From the NCBI RefSeq assembly GCF_003054965.1, contig NZ_MIES01000033.1:1488001-1552000 (forward strand): a stretch of 64,000 bases of DNA, given 5' to 3'. Positions 57,039 to 64,000 of the stretch are shown here, in pieces. The stretch is from Saccharospirillum sp. MSK14-1. Its GTDB lineage: Bacteria > Pseudomonadota > Gammaproteobacteria > Pseudomonadales > Natronospirillaceae. Position 1 is the stretch's first letter; every line of letters begins with the position of its first letter. Position numbers and translations under genes: made by a program. Under the pieces are notes generated by a model that saw nothing but the letters and a program-made list of their open reading frames with translations, was not told the origin of the DNA and searched no databases.

Positions 57039-57673
57039 ATTGTGATTGCCTTCAATTCTGGGAAGCGATAGATAAAGCGAAGCACACGCTCTGCATCTGA
57101 AAGGTAATCAGTGAAAGAAGAGGATTGATCGTAGTAACGCTTTTTAATATCGACTCGATAACCCTCATCAGCCACCGTCACTTTGATGTCAAAGTGCAAT
57201 GGTGCTTCAGAATCTTGATAATTAAGCACCACTTCAGAGTCACTCGACAGACGCTGTTCCAGCGCTTCTAACTGGCCGTCGAACCGATGGTTATTCCAGG
57301 CGGGGTGATAAAAGTCGCCATAGCGATATAAAACGTATAGTGAGGGTACGGTCAATAATCCATAAAAGACCGTAACGATAATGCCAGCCCCAAAAAAGGG
57401 CATTACCGTCGAATATAATAGATGCACGAACACCAATATGATCGGTACATGAGCAACCAATCCCACCCAAAATAAAAACCGCCACAGCTCAGGCCCCATG
57501 ATGGGCTTATTGTATACATGACCAAAAAGGGCAAAGAGAATCCACAAGCTCCCAACGCCCCCCGCCGAGGATGCGGCCAAAGAATAGTCTTCCCTGACTC
57601 CTAAACCAGTATTCGCGGTGGTTACAGCAATGATCAACACCGCATATAGCCACCATAAAAAGGGTTTTACCAT
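57035..57673 (-). CDS. Unrecognised membrane protein, paralogue 1
   Basis: About 212 residues, no family recognised. Four hydrophobic segments (residues about 5-20, 33-52, 63-83 and 95-110 of the chosen start) are followed by a cytoplasmic-looking beta-rich domain (LHFDIKVTVADEGYRVDIKK). It is clearly related to the gene at 58186: both share KPxxxLWWxY, GHVYNKPI / GYVYEKPI, LWxFLFW and YRYG...P.W. The ATG at 57673 has a weak ribosome-binding site; a TTG at 57691 is possible. Lies in the operon 58973-56047. Confidence 0.78.
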   Translation of the reverse strand: MVKPFLWWLYAVLIIAVTTANTGLGVREDYSLAASSAGGVGSLWILFALFGHVYNKPIMGPELWRFLFWVGLVAHVPIILVFVHLLYSTVMPFFGAGIIVTVFYGLLTVPSLYVLYRYGDFYHPAWNNHRFDGQLEALEQRLSSDSEVVLNYQDSEAPLHFDIKVTVADEGYRVDIKKRYYDQSSSFTDYLSDAERVLRFIYRFPELKAITI

Positions 57674-57726
57674 TTCGACTGACCGCTGCAATTCAGAAAA
57701 ACCAGAGACATAAAAGGCACTTTTCT

Positions 57727-58170
57727 TTAGCGCTTAGCTGAGCCTTTAATCGGTTCATTTCTCAGAATCAAGATGAAACCAACCAAAGAGCGATAGAAGT
57801 ACCAGAGCAAGGCACCCAACAATATTGCTGCTGCCGACAGAAGAACATAGTCTTCGAAATCTTCAGTATCTATACCCAAACCCGTATCGAGCCAATAGGT
57901 TAAGGTAACTGCCAAAAAGAAATACGCAATGCTTCCCACCATCCAGATGGCAGTAAACATAAACACTCGCAACTGTTTACTAATATGACTTCCCGCTAAC
58001 TCGCTACTGACCTGATTCCGTGAAACCAACGCGATGACCAAACCGATGATAGGGCCGGCAATGGCTGTAATAGAGACAAAGAGGCAACAGATATACATAA
58101 TGATCACTCGTGTCTTTTCATGCGACTGAACTGGACTGAGTGGTAAGGGGTTCTGACCAAAATTAATCAT
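57727..58170 (-). CDS. DUF4870/Tic20-like small membrane protein
   Basis: 147 residues with about three to four hydrophobic segments. VIIMYICCLFVSITAIAGPI, the SHISKQLRVFMFTAIW helix (compare the SHYRFQIRTFWI of DUF4870 proteins) and the tail WYFYRSLVGFILILRNEPI match the family pattern. Function not established. The ATG follows GAGG. It is sandwiched between the two paralogous membrane-protein genes (15 bp and 53 bp spacing). Confidence 0.75.
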   Translation of the reverse strand: MINFGQNPLPLSPVQSHEKTRVIIMYICCLFVSITAIAGPIIGLVIALVSRNQVSSELAGSHISKQLRVFMFTAIWMVGSIAYFFLAVTLTYWLDTGLGIDTEDFEDYVLLSAAAILLGALLWYFYRSLVGFILILRNEPIKGSAKR

Positions 58171-58185
58171 TTCTACATCCTCTAT

Positions 58186-58815
58186 TTATGAGAAGTCAGC
58201 CGCTCGGGCTAGCGTATTGTGCTGTAAAAATCTGGCGAGCTGATGAATGTTCGCCAATTCGCTGCTAAACGCTTCTGTTTTACCCGCTACCTCTTTCTCG
58301 ATCCGGATCAAGTACCCGCTGTCCGACTTGGAAATACGCAGAGTTGTTTTCAGTTGGCCGTCAGGTTCGTTGGATATCATGACCGTTTCAATGTCGTCTG
58401 CGGAGCCCAGCTTTCGCTTCAGTACGGCCACAAAATTCTCCTGACTCTCCACACCCCAGATGGGATTGTTGATCGATCCATATCGAAACAATGCATAAAG
58501 CAACGGCACTATCAGGACGACATTGAACAGCATCTCAGCCGACCGCTGAGCCACATTAATGGGATACACAGCCAGCAACAAGACACTCAGAACAACAGAA
58601 ATAACCCGGAACCAAAACAGGAAAATCCACAGGGTTCTTTTAAAAATTGGCTTTTCATAGACATAGCCATATACGCCAACCAAACACAGCAGGTTCAACG
58701 CAACATTTAACAACACCCCCAGCGTCAACTGACCGATGGTTAACGCCTGAAAAAGACCAAAGGTGATAAAGACGATAAGCAGGGTTGAATAAAACCACCA
58801 CAACGCCAACTTCAT
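58186..58815 (-). CDS. Unrecognised membrane protein, paralogue 2
   Basis: 209 residues, no family recognised, related to paralogue 1 at 57035. It has four hydrophobic segments (residues about 5-25, 32-50, 62-83 and 94-110) and then a soluble domain with KTTLRISKSDSGYLIRIEKE. Shared residues include LWWxY, GYVYEKPIF, LWIFLFW and FRYGSINNPIW. Its ATG overlaps the stop of the 53-residue gene upstream (ATGA). Confidence 0.78.
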   Translation of the reverse strand: MKLALWWFYSTLLIVFITFGLFQALTIGQLTLGVLLNVALNLLCLVGVYGYVYEKPIFKRTLWIFLFWFRVISVVLSVLLLAVYPINVAQRSAEMLFNVVLIVPLLYALFRYGSINNPIWGVESQENFVAVLKRKLGSADDIETVMISNEPDGQLKTTLRISKSDSGYLIRIEKEVAGKTEAFSSELANIHQLARFLQHNTLARAADFS

Positions 58816-58973
58816 AACGGCGCATCCTCACCCAATTTTGATGAGCGCTCTTCCAATAAAGCCCGTAAGTGATCGACTTGTGTTTCTAAGCGAACCACCT
58901 TCGAAAAGGCAATCAGTCCAAAAATAAATCCCAGCATGCCAATGGGCATGAGAGTCAGTGCAACAATATCCAT
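58812..58973 (-). CDS. Small membrane protein, 53 residues
   Basis: A small gene with strong support. The ATG at 58973 follows a perfect GGGAGG, and its TGA overlaps the next gene's ATG (ATGA). The product starts MDIVALTLMPIGMLGFIFGL, forms one hydrophobic helix and continues as a charged helix (VVRLETQVDHLRALLEER). It looks like a single-span anchor with a short coiled coil, and is the first gene of the six-gene operon. No homologue is recognised. Confidence 0.85.
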   Translation of the reverse strand: MDIVALTLMPIGMLGFIFGLIAFSKVVRLETQVDHLRALLEERSSKLGEDAPL

Positions 58974-59026
58974 TTCAACCTCCCGGTTTTTAGGTGTTAA
59001 CAGGCGACCTTGCCTCGCCTATCAAC

Positions 59027-59605
59027 TTAATCAGTTAACCCCAACCCATCCAGTATCCGTTCCAGATGTTTTTCCACCCGAGCAGCCCGGGTTTTTGATT
59101 GTTTGGCATTGGAAAAATACATCAAATAGGCACGCTGACGACCCGGCGTCAACGATTCAAACGCTGTCTTCAGTGCGGGCAATTCTTCAAGACGCTGCTG
59201 GAATTCTGCGGGCACAGAAAACGCCTTGCTTTTCTTGAATTCAACCTTCAACCCCGCCTTTTCAACTCGAATCGCATCCTCTATGCAGGCACGAACAGCA
59301 ACGGCCTGCTGCTGGATCTCTTCGACATTGTTAAAACAGCTGCGCTTCGCAGATTGAGTGTGTTCGCCCGGCCACTGCAATAGGCCAGTGGGATCTTCAA
59401 TCAAGGCGCCTTTAGTGAACAGCAAGGCGCAGAAGTGTTTAAAACCCTGAATGATCAGAACGTTATTGTCGTTTAAGGTGTAACAGGGTTTGCCCCATTT
59501 ATACGCCTCGGTCAGGCCTGTCTGCAGCACAATATGGCGCAGCGCCCGGTATTCATCGGACCAACGCTTGGCATTCTCGATAAAGGCATCAACTTGGGCG
59601 TTCAT
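59027..59605 (-). CDS. YdeI/OmdA-family protein
   Basis: 192 residues. An N-terminal DUF1801-like domain (YRALRHIVLQTGLTEAYKWG, PCYTLNDNNVLIIQGFKHF) is followed by the OmdA/YdeI C-terminal motif GRQRAYLMYFSNAKQSKTRA and EKHLERILDGLGL. Linked in some bacteria to antimicrobial-peptide resistance, but the role is not firm. The ATG at 59605 gives MNAQVDAFIENAKRW. Confidence 0.88.
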   Translation of the reverse strand: MNAQVDAFIENAKRWSDEYRALRHIVLQTGLTEAYKWGKPCYTLNDNNVLIIQGFKHFCALLFTKGALIEDPTGLLQWPGEHTQSAKRSCFNNVEEIQQQAVAVRACIEDAIRVEKAGLKVEFKKSKAFSVPAEFQQRLEELPALKTAFESLTPGRQRAYLMYFSNAKQSKTRAARVEKHLERILDGLGLTD

Positions 59606-59649
59606 AAGCAAATGATGATATAAGGTATCACGTCGATATCCGGACTATG

Positions 59650-60228
59650 TCACAGCATTCCCTTTAACTGAAGGTATTGCAGCAACATGATGGTTTTGCC
59701 ATCACGTATCTCTCCGCTTTCAATCATTGCCAACGCATCGGTAAAGGGTAATTCCAGCACCTCGATATTCTCTTGCTCATGCGCCAGACCACCACCTTCC
59801 GATACTTTCATTGATTCGCAGTATTGAGCAACGAAAAAATAAACCAGCTCGGTCACTGATCCCGGTGACATATATGCCTCAAAGATCTTCTGTATCTGAT
59901 CAACTCGATAACCGGTCTCTTCTTCGGCTTCGCGCCGGATGCAGTCTTCAGCATTATCCTGATCCAGCAGGCCGGCACAGGCTTCAATGAGAAACCCCTC
60001 TTCATTGCCGTTAATGTAGGTCGGGAGACGAAACTGCCGAGTCAAAATGACCGTCTGCTTAATCGGGCTATACAGCAGTACAGTGGCACCGTTTCCTCGA
60101 TCGTAGGCTTCGCGTTCCTGAGTTTCCCACTGCCCATCGTTGCGTTGGTAATCAAAACGGTACTTATGCAGTCGGTACCAGTTATCTGACAACAGGGTAC
60201 TCTCGATATTTCTAATCCTTCGGTTCAT
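59650..60228 (-). CDS. nudK: NUDIX hydrolase, NudK/GDP-mannose pyrophosphatase type
   Basis: 192 residues. The Nudix box is [22 protein letters not shown] (shortened by the GX5EX7REUXEEXGU pattern), preceded by the NudK-specific [20 protein letters not shown]. Family members split GDP-mannose and related nucleotide sugars. The start at 60228 follows GGAGACAGC. The gene stands alone between YdeI and DUF2834. Confidence 0.9.
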   Translation of the reverse strand: MNRRIRNIESTLLSDNWYRLHKYRFDYQRNDGQWETQEREAYDRGNGATVLLYSPIKQTVILTRQFRLPTYINGNEEGFLIEACAGLLDQDNAEDCIRREAEEETGYRVDQIQKIFEAYMSPGSVTELVYFFVAQYCESMKVSEGGGLAHEQENIEVLELPFTDALAMIESGEIRDGKTIMLLQYLQLKGML

Positions 60229-60275
60229 CAAGCTGTCTCCTTTTACCGCGATTTAAAACTCGATATGTGTGAACC

Positions 60276-60596
60276 TCAGGCGTTCTGATTGTCGCGATGC
60301 ACGGTTCTCATCAGTAAAAACAAAGGCAGACCAAAAGACACCCCCACCGTGCAAGTGCCTAACGTCGGCAGCCAAAGATTCCGCACTCCTTGCCGCCGGC
60401 CGTCGGTCCAGATAAAGACCAGCAGAACAATGGCTGCAATTAACACATCCAGCCACGCAAAAGCGCCAATCCGGCTGGAGAAGGCTTCCGTTAATAACCT
60501 GGGAATGTCCAAACTGTTGTCCAGTAACCAGGGTAAAAAGGCACCATAGGGCAAGACCAATCCCAAGACAGCTAGTACGCCATAGAGCATTTTCAT
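60276..60596 (-). CDS. DUF2834-family membrane protein
   Basis: 106 residues with three hydrophobic segments. MLYGVLAVLGLVLPYGAFLPWL, FAWLDVLIAAIVLLVFIWTDG and NLWLPTLGTCTVGVSFGLPLFL (shortened) fit DUF2834. Function unknown. Confidence 0.87.
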   Translation of the reverse strand: MKMLYGVLAVLGLVLPYGAFLPWLLDNSLDIPRLLTEAFSSRIGAFAWLDVLIAAIVLLVFIWTDGRRQGVRNLWLPTLGTCTVGVSFGLPLFLLMRTVHRDNQNA

Positions 60597-60751
60597 GAAA
60601 CTCGCCTTAATCAGAATGCAGTCACAATAGCTGAGTCAACGGGCGCGTTAGCTCAGCAAGGATTAGGCGCAGCATACTACTGAAATTCGATGGGGTGTTA
60701 TCGCAGTTAAGGCGGGAGAGCAGCACAGGGTGCAGGGCTACAGCAACGCAA

Positions 60752-60817
60752 AAGGCCCTGGCCGACGCTATTAGTGCGTCACCAAGGTGGCGCGCATTAT
60801 AGCTCGAACAGGGCCTT
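60752..60817. other. Structured region with nested inverted repeats and a TATAAT box
   Basis: AAGGCCCTG (60752-60760) and CAGGGCCTT (60809-60817) enclose GACGC...GCGTC (60764-60780). On the minus strand TATAAT occurs at 60801-60796, followed by GCGCGCC, the GC-rich discriminator typical of stable-RNA promoters. A short structured RNA reading toward 60740 would end with TTTT after the CAGGGCC arm. Alternatively it is simply the terminator of the aldo/keto reductase gene. Confidence 0.35.
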
Positions 60818-60869
60818 AAAGCTGGCTATCTGCCAGGCGAGAACGCCTGATAGCCGAGTTAATTGCTCA

Positions 60870-61736
60870 TTACAGCTTGCCACCAAAAACAGGCATGACA
60901 CTGGCGTCGCCATAATGCTCGATGGTTTTCATATTCTTCAAGGTGTTCATATCGTCTTCAGAAATGGTGAAATCCAAATCGGCATTGCTTTTCATGTGGT
61001 CCGGGTTCGCTGTTTTCGGCAACGGCAGCAGCCCCAGTTGCAGGTCGTACTGAATGCTCAGTTGAGGTACCGAAACGCCGTACTTCTCGGCCATGGCAAT
61101 GATGTCTTCGTTCTTGAACAACTCGCCGTGACCCACCGGAGAATAGGCTTCAACCAACATACCTTTGCTGGTGGAGTATTCGATCATCGCAGTGGGCGTG
61201 TTGCTGATGTGCGCCAGAATCTGGTGAACCATCGGTTTAACGGTGCACCCTCCGAGGATGTTTTCGATGTCTTCTTCTTCGAAGTTAGACAAGCCAATCG
61301 CACGGATTTTACCGGCTTTATAAGCGTCCTCTAATGCACGCCAGGCTTCACGGTTGCCGGCATCAAAAGAACGCTTGTCTTCGCGGTACTGCATCCAGGG
61401 TTGCGGGCTGTGGATGATCATCAGATCAACATAATCCAAGCCCATGACACGCAATGATTCGTCGATGGCATCAACGGCTTCCTGGTAGGACTTCATTTCT
61501 GCTGCCAGTTTAGTCGTGACAAAGATCTCTTTACGATCCACGCCACTGGCTTTGATTCCCGCGCCAACGCCGCGCTCGTTTTGATAAGCCTGAGCGGTAT
61601 CGATATGGCGATAGCCCAGTTCGATGGCCGCCTTAACGGCTTCAACAGAGGCGTCATCGTCAATCATCCAGGTGCCAAGGCCCAGCTTGGGGATTTCAAC
61701 GCCGTTAGACAGTGTGTAGGTCTGTTCGTGAATCAT
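60870..61736 (-). CDS. Aldo/keto reductase
   Basis: 288-residue NADPH-dependent oxidoreductase with the AKR catalytic tetrad Asp46, Tyr51, Lys76 and His109 (in DTAQAYQNE, TTKLA and IIHSPQP). IRAIGLSNFEEEDIENIL and the phosphate-binding PKTANPDHMKSN segment are typical of the family. Substrate is unknown. The ATG at 61736 follows a GGAGGT-like site (reading AGGAGGTTTACC). Confidence 0.92.
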   Translation of the reverse strand: MIHEQTYTLSNGVEIPKLGLGTWMIDDDASVEAVKAAIELGYRHIDTAQAYQNERGVGAGIKASGVDRKEIFVTTKLAAEMKSYQEAVDAIDESLRVMGLDYVDLMIIHSPQPWMQYREDKRSFDAGNREAWRALEDAYKAGKIRAIGLSNFEEEDIENILGGCTVKPMVHQILAHISNTPTAMIEYSTSKGMLVEAYSPVGHGELFKNEDIIAMAEKYGVSVPQLSIQYDLQLGLLPLPKTANPDHMKSNADLDFTISEDDMNTLKNMKTIEHYGDASVMPVFGGKL

Positions 61737-61797
61737 GGTAAACCTCCTGATATCACTGGAATGTGATTGTGGTATTACCCGAAAGGCACTTAGACAG

Positions 61798-61811
61798 CGC
61801 TTTTAAAAGCG
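61798..61811. promoter_or_regulatory. 14-bp palindrome upstream of the aldo/keto reductase
   Basis: CGCTTTTAAAAGCG is a perfect palindrome 62 bp upstream of the gene start, in its presumed promoter. No regulator can be named. Confidence 0.3.
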
Positions 61812-61865
61812 AAAGTGTCGTTCGGCTCGATGACCATTATCGTTGCTTTTCAGGAGAATACTCTG

Positions 61866-61888
61866 GGCAGAAATCGGCATTTTCTGCC
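61866..61888 (-). terminator. Possible terminator hairpin after the isochorismatase-like gene
   Basis: GGCAGAAA / TTTCTGCC is an 8-bp stem with a 7-nt loop, 60 bp past the stop of the isochorismatase-like gene on the minus strand. There is no U-tract. Confidence 0.4.
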
Positions 61889-61948
61889 TAATCCTACAAA
61901 TTCTAAGATTTCAGCCTGTTTCACAAACCGGTGGCTCGGTTCGAACGC

Positions 61949-62521
61949 CTACAGCAGGGAGATGATGTCGTCCGCAGTTAATATCGACGCATATTCCTGG
62001 TTCAGATTGGCCAGCGCCATGTTATGAACCACCTCGGCGGCGTGTTCATTGCCAGCATAATCGACTTTATTGAAGGTATAGGTCGCATCTGAAACAACCA
62101 CCGTTCGATAACCCAAATTACCGGCCATGCGTGCGGTGGCTTCCACTGAGTTATTGGTGATAACACCGACGATAACGACCTCAGTAATGCCTTGTTTGCG
62201 CAATTGGGTATCTAAGTCAGTTCGAATAAAAGCGCTGTTGGTGTCCTTTTCAAGGATCCATTCTGCAGCAAGCGGTGCGGCGAAGGCTTTAAAATCATTG
62301 CCGTCAGTGCCCGGCAAATACGGTGACCCGGGATCGGTCGACATATGCTTCACATGCAACACTGGCAAGCGCTGTTCTCTCCAAATATTCAGCAGCTTGG
62401 AGATTTGCTCTTCCGCTTGTGGATTGTTTCTGACACCCCAGCGAGGATCATCGATGGCGTATTGCAAATCGATCAGCATCAGCAAGGGATTGGACGAGGA
62501 AAAGACCACTGCACTCTCCAT
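61949..62521 (-). CDS. Isochorismatase-family hydrolase with Ser at the catalytic Cys position
   Basis: 190-residue protein of the cysteine-hydrolase fold. Asp18 in LMLIDLQYA and Lys92 in ILEKDTNSAF match two members of the Asp-Lys-Cys triad. The third position, usually TNHCVExTAR, reads TNNSVEATAR, giving Ser125. EntB-type isochorismatases also lack this Cys, but the rest resembles amidase-like members. Activity is therefore uncertain. The next gene upstream ends 11 bp before it and is probably in the same operon. Confidence 0.87.
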   Translation of the reverse strand: MESAVVFSSSNPLLMLIDLQYAIDDPRWGVRNNPQAEEQISKLLNIWREQRLPVLHVKHMSTDPGSPYLPGTDGNDFKAFAAPLAAEWILEKDTNSAFIRTDLDTQLRKQGITEVVIVGVITNNSVEATARMAGNLGYRTVVVSDATYTFNKVDYAGNEHAAEVVHNMALANLNQEYASILTADDIISLL

Positions 62522-62532
62522 AGGTTATGGTG

Positions 62533-62874
62533 TTAAAAGTACTGTACTTGCCCAGCTTCCACCACATGGCCAGACTGCACAATTTGAGTCATAACCAGAA
62601 TGTCGCTCAACGATTGATCGAAATAAACCGCCAAAGCCTGCGCCAAACCAACTTGCAGTTGATCAACCAGGGCAGTCGACCAGACTGATGGCAAACAAAG
62701 CGTCGCTATAATCGGATAACTTTTACCACATTGTTGTTGGGCCGTGATGATATTCACCGTCATCTCATCGGCACCGACTCCAGATTGCGCCGACCACAGT
62801 TCCGTAAGATCACCGGCACCCTTTGGGCACAGTGGCGACACAGTGCAGTTCGCTATAGGCACAGGTGCCTCCAT
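62533..62874 (-). CDS. Small protein, possibly tautomerase-like
   Basis: 113 residues. SGVGADEMTVNIITAQQQCG, then YPIIATLCLPSVW and VDQLQVGLAQALA, give a beta-alpha-beta pattern reminiscent of tautomerase/MIF-like proteins, but the N-terminal catalytic Pro is not at position 2 (MEAPVPIAN). Treat as hypothetical. It lies 9 bp after the single-span protein gene and just before the isochorismatase-like gene. Confidence 0.65.
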   Translation of the reverse strand: MEAPVPIANCTVSPLCPKGAGDLTELWSAQSGVGADEMTVNIITAQQQCGKSYPIIATLCLPSVWSTALVDQLQVGLAQALAVYFDQSLSDILVMTQIVQSGHVVEAGQVQYF

Positions 62875-62883
62875 TTTTTAACC

Positions 62884-63294
62884 TTACTCATCGTCTTTAT
62901 CTCGAAAATCGGACAGAACAAAAGGCGTACTGGCACGTAGATTTAAGTCAGCCTCGCCGAGGGATTCAAACACCTCATCCAGCTCTACCTGCCAGTCCCC
63001 CTCTTTCCGACGGTGAACGAGCGCATGAAAACCCTGGTTCTTTCGGGCAAGAACCCCCCTGTATTCGACCGGTCCAGAGGTTGTCATCGACTTCACGGAA
63101 GCCACTTGCTTTTGTGCACCGAGATCGTCGGTAATATCCGTGTGCAGTTGCTTTCGTTTTTTTAATTGATCACTCACAGCGAGCATCGTACCGATCGCAA
63201 TCACAATCAATAGAACGACAACCCAGCCTGGTATATTACGTCGCCCATGATCTTCGGCGAGAAACAATAATACTTGTTGAGAAATTTCGTACAT
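62884..63294 (-). CDS. Hypothetical single-span membrane protein
   Basis: 136 residues, family not recognised. One hydrophobic helix (about residues 22-41, IPGWVVVLLIVIAIGTMLAV) is followed by a charged soluble tail with GVLARKNQGFHALVHRRKEG. The start at 63294 has no strong ribosome-binding site. It heads the three-gene minus run ending with the isochorismatase-like gene. Confidence 0.65.
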   Translation of the reverse strand: MYEISQQVLLFLAEDHGRRNIPGWVVVLLIVIAIGTMLAVSDQLKKRKQLHTDITDDLGAQKQVASVKSMTTSGPVEYRGVLARKNQGFHALVHRRKEGDWQVELDEVFESLGEADLNLRASTPFVLSDFRDKDDE

Positions 63295-63560
63295 AATGAC
63301 GGCTCGTTGAAATTTTAAATGCTATGTCGCAGGAAAAAGAAAGTGTCCGTTTTTGTCATAGCGTTAGCGGTAAGCCAGAACAACAGATGGCACCAAAACT
63401 TAATTTTTTGTGAAACCCGTTGCGTTATTCCGATTCGCTGATAGCAACCGGAAAGCTTTATATGTTTTAGTGACTCTTACGATCAAATTTACATCCTAGG
63501 TTTTATGGATCGTTTAATAAATGACGTTCAACACACAACAGAGTCAATAAGGGAGGCACC

Positions 63561-63719
63561 ATGGATATTATTCGACTGATTCTCTCAATCCTGCTACCAC
63601 CCGTCGGTGTATTCTTGCAAGTCGGTATCGGTCCGCAATTCTGGATCAACATCCTGCTCACCATCTTGGGGTATTTCCCAGGTGTTATCCATGCGGTTTG
63701 GATTATTGCCAGCCGGTAA
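63561..63719 (+). CDS. YqaE/Pmp3-family membrane peptide
   Basis: 52-residue hydrophobic peptide with two membrane segments. It starts MDIIRLILSILLPPVGVFLQ and continues VGIGPQFWINILLTILGYFP, then GVIHAVWIIASR. The PPVGVF and LGYFPGVIHAVW motifs are diagnostic of Pmp3/UPF0057 proteins, which help membrane potential and salt tolerance in other organisms. The ATG follows a perfect GGGAGG. Single gene, below usual size thresholds. Confidence 0.92.
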   Translation: MDIIRLILSILLPPVGVFLQVGIGPQFWINILLTILGYFPGVIHAVWIIASR

Positions 63720-63754
63720 TCGCCTGCTCAGTTTTTTTTAACTGAAGTAGCACT

Positions 63755-63795
63755 GGGTACCCACCACAGCAAGAGTTTATTTAAGGTGGGTGCCC
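63755..63795 (-). terminator. Terminator hairpin after the VOC gene
   Basis: GGGTACCCACC and GGTGGGTGCCC can pair over 11 positions with one mismatch. On the minus strand the hairpin starts 3 bp after the VOC stop; a T-rich/A-rich stretch (63731-63741) lies further on, shared with the end of the Pmp3 gene. Confidence 0.5.
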
Positions 63796-63798
63796 GGA

Positions 63799-64000
63799 TC
63801 AGAATACAACAAAGGCTAATTTATTACCGTCTGGATCGCGCACATAGGCTGCGTAGAAACCATCACCATATTGTGGTCGATATCCCGGCTCTCCCTCAGA
63901 GCTTCCACCTTGTTCCATAGCAGCTTTATAGGCTCGATCAACCACAGCAATATCGAGACACCGAAAAGCAGTCATGGTTCCATTTCCAACATTGGCTTGC
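63799..64000 (-). CDS. VOC/glyoxalase-family protein (C-terminal part, cut by window edge)
   Basis: About 67 C-terminal residues are visible. The end reads YGDGFYAAYVRDPDGNKLAF then VVF and a TGA stop at 63801-63799. The DPDGN turn and following beta strand are the classic end of a vicinal-oxygen-chelate (glyoxalase/bleomycin-resistance) domain. Function beyond family cannot be given from this part. Confidence 0.8.
   Translation of the reverse strand, partial: QANVGNGTMTAFRCLDIAVVDRAYKAAMEQGGSSEGEPGYRPQYGDGFYAAYVRDPDGNKLAFVVF

Noticed and set aside
60641-60657. tRNA gene starting GGGCGCGTTAGCTCAGC
   Set aside because: No T-arm GGTTCGANNCC or 3' acceptor complement follows at the right distance, so no complete tRNA is supported.

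Overview
The window is about 57 % GC by eye and densely packed with genes on both strands. It reads as chromosomal DNA of a marine or halophilic gammaproteobacterium, probably of the Oceanospirillales/Saccharospirillaceae type. That placement is inference. It rests on the mreB-mreC-mreD-maf-rng-yhdP-nit cluster, a divergent gatCAB operon, a full choline-to-glycine-betaine locus with an ABC choline importer, and a GH13 sugar phosphorylase beside galU. I see no rRNA, intact tRNA, CRISPR array, prophage, transposase or replication origin.

Layout: the 5' part of galU (1-527, minus, cut by the window edge) is divergent from a GH13_18 sugar phosphorylase (780-2525). A sulfate ABC importer operon follows on the minus strand (sbp-cysT-cysW-cysA, 2571-6338). 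Next comes a minus-strand module of AlaX trans-editing protein, PhzF-like protein and LysE exporter, divergent from a MocR-type regulator (6577-10278). RarD, a second LysE exporter, a DUF1338 enzyme and an NRDE protein lead to the cell-wall/RNA cluster nit-yhdP-rng-maf-mreD-mreC-mreB (13719-23054, minus). gatCAB runs the other way (23309-26550), followed by a chemoreceptor, an AzlCD exporter, and an OhrR-like regulator facing a DUF1499/flavoprotein pair (29982-32419). The betaine locus occupies 32468-39374 (betI-betB-betA-choX-choW-choV).

The right half is accessory metabolism and stress genes. It holds an AraC regulator with a third LysE exporter, a Tag-like glycosylase, msrB, alaA, an esterase and a KefB/KefC-type antiporter. 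A long minus-strand run carries a MOSC protein, tpm, a fourth LysE exporter, two GFA proteins and a DUF1993 protein. A LysR regulator faces an NAD(P)-binding oxidoreductase gene. A six-gene operon of small membrane proteins and a GST spans 56047-58973, including a 53-residue gene. A NUDIX hydrolase, an aldo/keto reductase, an isochorismatase-fold protein, a Pmp3-like peptide and a truncated VOC protein complete the window.

The observations I would look at first are these. (1) A dispersed palindromic intergenic repeat built from GGGAGACGC / GCGTCTCCC, in four copies, one of which supplies the last codons of a gene. (2) mreC has no usual start codon for its conserved N-terminus, while an ATC codon sits 5 nt after a perfect AGGAGG. 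(3) The six-gene membrane-protein operon contains two paralogues of unrecognised family around a DUF4870/Tic20-like protein. (4) A two-cysteine OhrR-like regulator faces a disulfide-reductase-like flavoprotein, with duplicated TTGTGCGCAA sites between them. (5) The AlaX-PhzF-LysE/MocR module has a perfect TTTGTAGGG...CCCTACAAA inverted repeat in its divergent promoter.
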